Shown here: piece after piece, positions 1 to 5,178 of the stretch
Position numbering within the stretch: position 1 is the first letter of the stretch
Layout: each line of letters opens with the position of its first letter
Assembly: GCA_937897665.1 (NCBI GenBank)
Contig: CALCPB010000885.1
Span: 1-8,147, forward strand
Source of the DNA: an uncultured Halomicronema sp.
Lineage (GTDB): Bacteria > Cyanobacteriota > Cyanobacteriia > Phormidesmidales > Phormidesmidaceae
DNA: 8,147 bases
Reading direction: 5' to 3'
Notes under the pieces: model-generated
Seen by the model: only the letters and a program-made list of their open reading frames with translations
Database searches by the model: none
Told to the model about the DNA's origin: nothing
Made by a program: the position numbers and the translations under genes

Positions 1-1
1 C

Positions 2-504
2 GCGGCGCGGCTGCTCTTGGCCCAGGGCTGGGTACAGCGACTGTTGATTTTTGATTTGGACGTGCACCAGGGCGACGGTACAGCGTGGATCTTTCGCGAT
101 GAGCCCAGAATTTTTACGTTTTCGATGCATTGCGAGGTGAACTTTCCTCGGCAAAAACAGATCAGTGACCTGGATGTCCCCCTAGCGGCGGGCATGGGAG
201 ATGCAGACTATTTGCAGCAGGTGCAGGCCTATTTGCCCGACTTGCTGAGTCAGGTCAACCCGATTTGGTGCTATACGATGCGGGCGCTGACATTCACCAG
301 CGAGGTCGCCTCGGCACGCTCGCCCTCACGAATACAGGGCTGTATGAGCGCGACCACTTTGTGCTGGCCACCTGTGCCGCAGCGGGCTGTCCGGTGGGCT
401 GCGTCATTGGCGGTGGCTATGACAAAGACATGGCCGATCTGGTCTATCGCCACTCGCTGTTACATCGCGCGGCGGTCGCCGTCCATCGCCACTATCGCTT
501 ATAG
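2..504 (+). pseudogene. Histone deacetylase family protein, 3' part, with a one-base frameshift
   Basis: This is the C-terminal half of a zinc-dependent deacetylase of the HDAC/AcuC/acetylpolyamine amidohydrolase superfamily; its 5' end lies outside the window. The first part reads in the frame of base 2 and contains DLDVHQGDGTA (about 50-82), which supplies the Asp and His zinc ligands. Near 255-262 the similarity switches frame: NP in the first frame is followed by DLVLYDAGADIH in the frame of base 241, which supplies the second zinc-ligand Asp. GGGYDKD follows at about 409-429, with the Tyr expected to act in catalysis, and the gene stops with TAG at 502-504. Adding one base near CAACCCGATTTG would join the halves into a normal protein. 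All catalytic residues survive, so this is either a very recent mutation or a sequencing error. The substrate is unknown; bacterial members are not necessarily histone deacetylases. trhO starts 51 bp downstream on the same strand. Confidence 0.85.
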
Positions 505-555
505 AATAAAGGCGGTTGTCGCTAATGTTTTGGGTACTGGCCCACCTCTGATTGC

Positions 556-1446
556 ATGTCTGTTGCTGTTGCCACCTTCTATAAATTTGTCACCGTTGAA
601 GACTGTCCCGCCCTGCAGCGATCGCTGCAAGCGCTCTGCGAGGCCCTCAACCTGCAGGGCACGATTTTGCTGGCGACAGAGGGGCTCAATGCCACCGTTT
701 CAGGTCATCAAGATGACGTGCGACAGCTGTTGGATTGGTTAGCCACCGACAATCGCTTTGCCAATCTGTCGCCCAAATGGGCGATCGCCCAAGCGCCCCC
801 CTTTGGCCGTATGAAAGTCAAAATCAAACGCGAGATCGTCACCCTTGGGCAACCCGACGCGAAGCCCAGTGAGCAAGTCGGCACCTATGTCAGCCCCACC
901 GATTGGAACCACGTGATTACTGACCCTGACGTGGTGGTGGTCGATGCGCGCAACGATTACGAGGTCAACATTGGCACGTTTAAGGGGGCAGTCAATCCGC
1001 AAACTGAGTCGTTTAAGCAGCTGCCAGACTATTTGACGACCCATCTCAATCCTCAGCGCCATAAAAAGGTGGCGATGTTTTGTACTGGTGGCATTCGTTG
1101 TGAAAAAGCCACAGCCTATCTGTTGAAACAGGGGTTCGAAGCGGTCTACCACCTGCAGGGGGGCATTCTCAATTACTTAGCAGAAGTTGACGAACCTGAT
1201 AGCCTCTGGCAGGGGGAATGCTTTGTCTTTGATGAACGGGTGGCGGTGGGTCAGGGGCTGCAGCCCGGCAGCTATGATCTGTGTTACGCCTGTGGCAACC
1301 CCATCAGCGAGGCTGACAAAGCCCACGCCCAGTATGAACCGGGTATCGCCTGCCCCCACTGCTACGCCACGCTAACCCCAGAAAAACGAGCTAAGCAAGC
1401 CATGCGGAAGCTGCAGCATGACCAAAAGCAAGGCTCTGCCCTCTAG
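556..1446 (+). CDS. trhO: tRNA uridine(34) hydroxylase TrhO (rhodanese-like, YceA/UPF0176 family)
   Basis: The 296-residue protein matches the TrhO family, which uses O2 to hydroxylate U34 of certain tRNAs on the way to 5-(carboxy)methoxyuridine. It acts in the cytoplasm. Visible features are an N-terminal acylphosphatase-like domain (about 5-95, with GTILLATEGLNATVSG at 35-50), a rhodanese domain (about 115-215) with VVVDARNDYE at 127-136, and the active-site loop CTGGIRCEK with the catalytic Cys at 176. At the C-terminus two CxxC pairs (C243/C246 and C266/C269) look like a small zinc-binding knuckle. The length is slightly under that of the E. coli protein. The ATG at 556 is the first in frame and starts the conserved MSVAVATFYKFV segment. 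No clear Shine-Dalgarno sequence precedes it, which is common in cyanobacteria. It lies 51 bp after the deacetylase gene and could be co-transcribed with it. Confidence 0.93.
   Translation: MSVAVATFYKFVTVEDCPALQRSLQALCEALNLQGTILLATEGLNATVSGHQDDVRQLLDWLATDNRFANLSPKWAIAQAPPFGRMKVKIKREIVTLGQPDAKPSEQVGTYVSPTDWNHVITDPDVVVVDARNDYEVNIGTFKGAVNPQTESFKQLPDYLTTHLNPQRHKKVAMFCTGGIRCEKATAYLLKQGFEAVYHLQGGILNYLAEVDEPDSLWQGECFVFDERVAVGQGLQPGSYDLCYACGNPISEADKAHAQYEPGIACPHCYATLTPEKRAKQAMRKLQHDQKQGSAL
618..625. repeat. HIP1 octamer GCGATCGC, first of seven copies
   Basis: The palindrome GCGATCGC, known as the highly iterated palindrome of cyanobacteria, is found at 618-625, 781-788, 1452-1459, 2576-2583, 4890-4897, 5198-5205 and 7686-7693. 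Chance expectation is about 0.1 copies in this length. Copies lie both inside genes (trhO, the heme sensor, the kinase, the second receiver) and between genes. The family is well known but its function is debated; here it mainly identifies the host lineage. Confidence 0.9.
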
Positions 1447-1568
1447 ATACCGCGATCGCTCAGGCGGCTATTCACGAGAGCCCCGGATTAAAGTTAGGAC
1501 GGGAAAAGATAGTAAAGCGATGTTCGCGCTGACCGCAGTTTCTTATTCCATACTCAGGCCAATCCCAT

Positions 1569-1654
1569 ATCAAACCCTTTAGGTTAGATCAGAGGAAGTG
1601 CTGATTGTTGAGACTGGTTTCGTCCTAGCGTTGATCATACCCTTAGGGTTTGAT
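1569..1654. repeat. Inverted repeat, 10-bp perfect arms around a 66-nt loop
   Basis: ATCAAACCCT at 1569-1578 is the exact reverse complement of AGGGTTTGAT at 1645-1654. Each arm also sits in its own small near-palindrome: AACC-N5-GGTT on the left, and ACCCT-T-AGGGT on the right at 1639-1649. The element could be a paired operator, or the closing stem of an RNA. A 10-bp perfect pairing in a spacer of this size is suggestive but not conclusive. Confidence 0.45.
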
Positions 1655-1691
1655 GGGAGAGCGTCTCTAGCGGCGAACCTCCATCACTCGC

Positions 1692-1708
1692 CTGGGTACA
1701 CTACCCAG
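1692..1708. repeat. Tight hairpin, 7-bp stem with triloop
   Basis: CTGGGTA (1692-1698), loop CAC, then TACCCAG (1702-1708) form a perfect 7-bp stem with a three-base loop. A short ATATTTT run follows 7 bases later (1716-1722). This makes it a weak candidate for an intrinsic terminator or attenuator on the plus strand, upstream of the heme sensor gene. The T run is too far away and too short for a confident terminator call. Confidence 0.4.
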
Positions 1709-1813
1709 CACCCATATTTTGGGGAAACCAGTCACTCGGGCATCGCAGCGATTAGGACACAAAATAGTGAACTTTTGGTCACCCACCGCAACATCCGCGA
1801 TCAGCCTCAGGAG

Positions 1814-1835
1814 GTCTGTAGGATTAAAGACAGAC
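1814..1835. repeat. Hairpin in the probable leader of the heme sensor gene
   Basis: GTCTGT (1814-1819) and ACAGAC (1830-1835) are perfect reverse complements around a 10-nt loop, ending 47 bp before the ATG at 1883. It may be an operator half-site pair or a stem in the 5' untranslated region. Its position suggests a regulatory role for the downstream gene, but this is inference. Confidence 0.35.
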
Positions 1836-1882
1836 GCATCCACCTACGCGCTTCTTAACTCTTTATTTTCCAGGCATTCGCC

Positions 1883-2965
1883 ATGCTAAGTCGGCTTAAA
1901 CTCGCACCCAAATTTACGCTGATTCTGCTATTTGTCTTTATTCTTGGCAGTTCAGTGGGAGGGCTCGTGCTCTCTAAGACCCTGCAGTATCAGGTGGAAC
2001 GGCAGGTCACCGCTGAGGGCGTCATGCTGATGGAATCTATGCGGGCCGTCCGCCGCTATACCGACCAGCAGGTGCGGCCCATCCTAGATGCCCATGAACG
2101 CGCCGCTATCTTTTGGCCAGAGACCATTCCAGCTTTCTCATCGCGGCGTGTGTTTGAGCCTCTCTCCGAAACGGCCCGCAGCGAGTGTGAGTTTGACTAT
2201 AGCTATAAGGAAGCGGTGTTGAACCCGACCAACCCCAATGACTTAGTTGATGACTTTGAAGGGGTTTTGGTGGCAGATTTTCGCGCGGATTCTGCTGTCG
2301 AAGAATTATCGGGTTACCGCGAACTGCCGGGTCAGGGGTCAGTCTTTTACAGTGCTTTGCCCATCATTATCAAAAATGCCTCTTGTCTGGAATGTCACAG
2401 TACGCCAGAAGCTGCGCCCCCCGCGATGCTCGCTCAATACGGTCGCGAAAACGGTTTTAACTGGCCGCTCAATCAGGTGATTGGGACGCAGGTGGTGTAC
2501 ATTCCGGCTGATGATGTTTTTCTCAGCGCACGGCAGGCTTTTTCTTCCGTGATGGGGCTGCTGTTTGGCATCTTCGCGATCGCCCTAGTCTGTCTCAATA
2601 CGCTGCTCAAACCCTTGGTCGTGCAGCCCGTACAGAGTCTGGCCAAAATCTCTGAGAAACTTGCGGCTAATGACCTGCAAACGACTCAGGATCTCGACAC
2701 TGCCGAAACGCGAAAGCTCGCCAACGTGGTGAACCGCCAGGACGAACTAGGTCAGCTAGGGCAAGTCTTTCAAAAAATGGTGAATGAGGTGATCGCTCGC
2801 CAGCAGCGCCTGCAGCAGCAAATTCGTGAACTCAAAATCGAAATCAACCAGACCCGCAAAGCCAAAGACGTCAGCGAAATCGTCGAAACTGACTACTTTA
2901 AAAACCTACAAAATAAGGCTAAAGATATTCGCACCCGCAATGCGGCTCGAGAAGATCATTCCTAG
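1883..2965 (+). CDS. Membrane sensor with DUF3365 (Tll0287-like) c-heme domain and HAMP domain
   Basis: The 360-residue protein starts with a membrane anchor (about 11-31). A periplasmic or lumenal DUF3365/Tll0287-like domain (about 35-215) follows, then a second membrane helix (about 219-245), a HAMP domain (about 243-305) and a coiled coil to about 330. The sensor domain carries CLECH at 168-172, the CxxCH motif for covalent c-type heme attachment, on the side of the membrane where cytochrome c maturation happens. A structure of the T. elongatus homologue Tll0287 is known to bind heme. Such domains are thought to sense redox state or small ligands. The protein ends about 55 residues after HAMP with no kinase, cyclase, GGDEF or methyl-accepting domain, so it must signal through a partner. 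The ATG at 1883 leads directly into the hydrophobic segment. The next gene is convergent, so no output partner shares its operon. Confidence 0.88.
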   Translation: MLSRLKLAPKFTLILLFVFILGSSVGGLVLSKTLQYQVERQVTAEGVMLMESMRAVRRYTDQQVRPILDAHERAAIFWPETIPAFSSRRVFEPLSETARSECEFDYSYKEAVLNPTNPNDLVDDFEGVLVADFRADSAVEELSGYRELPGQGSVFYSALPIIIKNASCLECHSTPEAAPPAMLAQYGRENGFNWPLNQVIGTQVVYIPADDVFLSARQAFSSVMGLLFGIFAIALVCLNTLLKPLVVQPVQSLAKISEKLAANDLQTTQDLDTAETRKLANVVNRQDELGQLGQVFQKMVNEVIARQQRLQQQIRELKIEINQTRKAKDVSEIVETDYFKNLQNKAKDIRTRNAAREDHS

Positions 2966-3032
2966 TGGTGTGTTCGGTTGGATTTTGTCAATTGGGCGAG
3001 CGCTAACGTAATCCCACAAAAGCCTTGCTGGT

Positions 3033-3054
3033 GTTGGGTTTCATTTCACCCAAC
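3033..3054. repeat. Cyanobacterial-type hairpin between convergent genes
   Basis: GTTGGGT (3033-3039), loop TTCATTTC, then ACCCAAC (3048-3054) form a perfect 7-bp stem. The sequence and its CTTACG flank resemble a GTTGGGTTTC...CCAACCTACG repeat that I recall from many cyanobacterial intergenic regions, so it may be a decayed member of that dispersed family. It lies between convergent genes and could help end transcription in both directions, although neither side has a strong T tract. Confidence 0.45.
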
Positions 3055-3163
3055 TTACGCGAATTTGGAATTCCACACTCCGCATTCTGACTTCCTCACT
3101 CCATAGGGCTATTCTCCGAGCAGCCGCTGTACGTCTAGGGCCCTGCCCGTAAGATACTCAGTC

Positions 3164-3760
3164 TCAAGACTCCTCGACCAACTCACTATTCACCTCATTA
3201 ATTGGGCGACGTTTTAGTTCTACTGACTCTGTGCGGGGCAACAGGTCAAAGACTTCGCGCATGACGTCATCGATCGCCTCGTAGCTGACAAAACCGGTCT
3301 CGTTCAGACGCACCTCACCCGCCTGGTCAAACACCAGGGTTTGAGGCACCGCGCCGGCGAAGTAATATCCGGCGTCGGTGGGCTCAAAGGTATCTTTGAG
3401 GGGAATCGAGTCGGCCATGACCGGGATGAAGTTAGCCGCTCGTCCGTAGGGCTCCTGCAGTTGCGAAACGACGGATGTAAAGCGTTTGCAGTCAGAGCTG
3501 TCATCAACGTAGAACACTAACAAGGTCGGTTTCTCTTGCTTGAGCGACTGGGTCAAAGTCACTTTGGGCGGCACGAGCGAGCCGTTGCCAGCATAGAGAG
3601 CAAAGATATTGCCATCGTAGCGATCGTCTTCTAGCCCGGCCCAGGCGCTGAGCGGATTTGCCAGCCAGCAGAGTGCTACCACGAGCCCCATCACTAACCA
3701 CCGTCGCCCGGATAAAAATCGCCTTGCCATCATGGATACGTTTGCAAATAGTGTTTTCAT
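3164..3760 (-). CDS. Thioredoxin-like thylakoid protein, photosystem I accumulation factor family
   Basis: With the ATG at 3758-3760 the product has 198 residues. A positively charged N-terminus and a hydrophobic stretch (about 21-41) end in a SAWA-G signal-peptidase site, so it is exported to the lumen/periplasm or membrane-anchored there. The mature part starts GLEDDRYDGNIFALYAGNGS, which I recognise from the cyanobacterial Slr1796-like family annotated as thylakoid photosystem I accumulation factor. It has a thioredoxin fold: the strand TLLVFYVDD (79-87), an active-site loop S88-S-D-C91 in place of CxxC, and the cis-Pro loop AVPQT (P139). Only the second Cys is present, so it cannot act as an ordinary dithiol oxidoreductase. 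The open frame extends upstream to 3949, but that extension looks non-coding. GAAAGG directly abuts the 3760 ATG; a start at 3733 (189 residues) is also possible. It faces the heme sensor gene convergently. Confidence 0.82.
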   Translation of the reverse strand: MKTLFANVSMMARRFLSGRRWLVMGLVVALCWLANPLSAWAGLEDDRYDGNIFALYAGNGSLVPPKVTLTQSLKQEKPTLLVFYVDDSSDCKRFTSVVSQLQEPYGRAANFIPVMADSIPLKDTFEPTDAGYYFAGAVPQTLVFDQAGEVRLNETGFVSYEAIDDVMREVFDLLPRTESVELKRRPINEVNSELVEES

Positions 3761-4209
3761 CCTTTCTATTAGGCCATATCGCGAGGGCGAATTTGCATAG
3801 GAATTGTCCGAGGCCAGCAATAGTTTTGGGTAGCCGCTGGATACGGACAACTTTCGTGAGTTCCAGAGGGTGGACGAAACTCTCTGCGGGATGCTTATAT
3901 TCACAGCTGGTACGCCCAATGGTGATGCCATCCAGCCCCCATTGCTCAACTCCCCAGCCTATGTCTGACGGCTTTGATGGCCATCCTGACCATTCTTTGG
4001 CAGTCGGTTGACGAGCTTGCTGTATGAGAGTGGAGTGGGGACAGGCTAGGACGCCTACCCAACGAGTTTCCCCTCACGGTTAGGCCATCAAAAAATTGAG
4101 ATTGCCCTCCCCTTCGATCCCTCGCTTTGTTCGTTGATGCAGCTCCCGATCTCTCTGGCACTGTCGGCGAGCTACCAGGTATGCTTACTCGCCGATCGCA
4201 ATGGCCGGG
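3761..4209. other. About 450-bp spacer without a convincing gene
   Basis: Both neighbours are on the minus strand. Open frames here are either upstream extensions of the thioredoxin-like gene (to 3949) or short frames without recognisable domains (for example minus strand 3946-4161). The only structure I can support is the inverted repeat at 4164-4195. The spacer is long for one operon, so the thioredoxin-like gene probably has its own promoter here; I could not single out a good one. Confidence 0.5.
4164..4195 (-). terminator. Candidate hairpin terminator after the lipoprotein gene
   Basis: TCGGCGAG (4164-4171) and CTCGCCGA (4188-4195) form a perfect 8-bp G+C-rich stem around a 16-nt loop. 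On the minus strand it begins 14 bases after the TGA stop of the lipoprotein gene. The position fits a transcription end or an mRNA-stabilising hairpin. No U tract follows, so it is not a classical intrinsic terminator, though cyanobacterial terminators often lack one. Confidence 0.4.
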
Positions 4210-4881
4210 TCAAGATTCAGGATTACGAAACGTTTCAGTGATTTCCTGCAGCTCCGAACGATAGGCCTCGTACTGTTCGGGTGTCGTCCAGGCGACGACT
4301 TGGTAATACGTGCCTGCAGACAGCACCGTCGTATGCAGGTAAACCACGGGGGTATCGTTATCAACCCGGCCTCTGACTTCATACTGCTCAGCATAGTCGT
4401 CACCGATAAAGTCAATATTGGTCGGCGATTCGCTCTCGTAAGCTGCCATCTGGTCTTTTAATAATGCTCGATACCTCGCGGCGATTTCTTCGAGAGCTAA
4501 TGTTGATAGCGTCTCATCTTGCTCAGCAACGACCACCAAATAAAGCTGTCGTTCAAGATCAGCGGCTTCTAGCTCAGCCGAATCATGTAGTTCAGCTCTT
4601 GACCAGTTATCCGACAAGGTGATTTCGATATCAGCGAGAGCATTCGACAAAATCTGACTCTCGCCCACCGTTCTCAATTCCTGGGCTTCAGCCGATGTTT
4701 GCGGGTCAAGCTCTGCAGCCTCGCTTGCTTGCCCCACTTCGGTTGTTTGACTGTCAACGACAACCGGTGCGGGCTCGTCAACCGGACCGGTGAGGAAGCG
4801 CGACACGCGACCACAGCCAGCGGCACCAAGAATGATCAAACCGAAGGGAGCCAGTACTGAAAGAGTCCAGAGGCGTTTCAT
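4210..4881 (-). CDS. Putative lipoprotein with a PsbP/Mog1-like C-terminal domain
   Basis: Starting at the ATG at 4879-4881 the product has 223 residues. MKRLW and a hydrophobic segment end in LGAAGC, a loose lipobox with the candidate lipidated Cys at 23 (the -3 position is Ala, not the usual Leu). A linker rich in Glu, Ala, Thr and Pro (about 30-75) leads to a folded domain. It contains IEITLSDNWSRAEL, LYLVVVAEQDE, a stretch of acidic helices, VYLHTTVLSAGTYYQVVAWTT and a final ELQEITETFR. This pattern, an amphipathic 'W' strand followed by a late YYQVVAWT strand and a closing helix, reminds me of the PsbP/Mog1/DcrB-like fold, but I cannot assign a named family. It is likely anchored on the outer face of a membrane. 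The frame opens at an ATG at 4914, but a candidate promoter (4910-4918) covers that site, so 4881 is preferred. It is divergent from the histidine kinase gene. Confidence 0.72.
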   Translation of the reverse strand: MKRLWTLSVLAPFGLIILGAAGCGRVSRFLTGPVDEPAPVVVDSQTTEVGQASEAAELDPQTSAEAQELRTVGESQILSNALADIEITLSDNWSRAELHDSAELEAADLERQLYLVVVAEQDETLSTLALEEIAARYRALLKDQMAAYESESPTNIDFIGDDYAEQYEVRGRVDNDTPVVYLHTTVLSAGTYYQVVAWTTPEQYEAYRSELQEITETFRNPES

Positions 4882-4909
4882 AGCAGGGGGCGATCGCAAT
4901 TGCACACAA

Positions 4910-4918
4910 AGCATAACA
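4910..4918 (-). promoter_or_regulatory. Candidate extended -10 promoter of the lipoprotein gene
   Basis: On the minus strand this reads TGTTATGCT, an extended -10 (TGn) joined to TATGCT, which matches four of six bases of TATAAT. It would start transcription near 4903, about 22 bases before the ATG at 4881. No good -35 box is present, as expected for an extended -10 promoter. The dyad at 4918-4943 touches its upstream edge. Confidence 0.35.
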
Positions 4919-4943
4919 CCGCTATCTCAGCTTGATTAGCGGT
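4918..4943. promoter_or_regulatory. 7-bp dyad in the divergent intergenic region, candidate operator
   Basis: ACCGCTA (4918-4924) and TAGCGGT (4937-4943) are perfect reverse complements separated by 12 bases. The half-site spacing of about 19 bp centre to centre is close to two helical turns, which suits a dimeric regulator. The element sits directly upstream of the candidate -10 of the lipoprotein gene, in the region shared with the kinase gene. It could control one or both; the regulator is unknown. Confidence 0.35.
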
Positions 4944-5178
4944 CTTAACGGGGCGCTGATTGAGACTGAACAGTTCACCACGAGATGCCGACAAACCTGC
5001 TGACAGGCTCGCTTTGCCGGCTTGATGCGCGGTGCTATCAGCGAGCGAAACCGACCTCCGCCAACCCTGAGCAGCGTCATGATTGATGACAAGAGTGAGT
5101 GACGCAGGCCCGAATTGGGAACTCTTAAAACGTTTATATCCGTTGAGCAAAAGGGACTTAAAGCCCGGTTGCCGTGCC

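Larger units (their letters stand above)
1447..1882. other. 436-bp gene-free spacer with several inverted repeats
   Basis: I see no convincing protein gene between trhO and the heme sensor. One open frame (1598-1858, GTG start) gives a protein with no recognisable domain and no resemblance to its neighbours. The stretch holds a HIP1 site just after trhO (1452-1459) and three perfect inverted repeats, listed separately at 1569-1654, 1692-1708 and 1814-1835. The spacing of these arms suggests a structured RNA: either a long 5' leader of the sensor gene or an independent small RNA. No sequence signature of a known riboswitch class was recognised. Confidence 0.5.

Noticed and set aside
1639..1649. 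Telomere-like ACCCTTAGGGT
   Set aside because: It is a single short palindrome in a bacterial spacer, not a tandem array.
1598..1858. 86-codon open frame between trhO and the heme sensor
   Set aside because: It starts with GTG, has no recognisable domain and overlaps several inverted repeats. Its composition looks like translated non-coding DNA.
3761..3949. Upstream extension of the thioredoxin-like gene to 3949 (261 residues)
   Set aside because: It would place 63 unrelated residues before a clear signal peptide. The family begins near the signal peptide, so starts at 3760 or 3733 fit better.
3946..4161. 71-codon minus-strand frame in the spacer
   Set aside because: The product is rich in Arg and Ser with no domain, start signal or family resemblance.
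5115..5140. TTGGGA ... TATATC as a kinase promoter
   Set aside because: The spacing between the boxes is only 14 bases, too short for a normal sigma-70-type promoter.
5083..5178. N-terminal extension of the kinase from the TTG at 5083 or ATG at 5086
   Set aside because: The extension shows no conserved motif, uses rarer Arg codons (AGA, AGG) and has no ribosome site. It is kept only as an alternative start.
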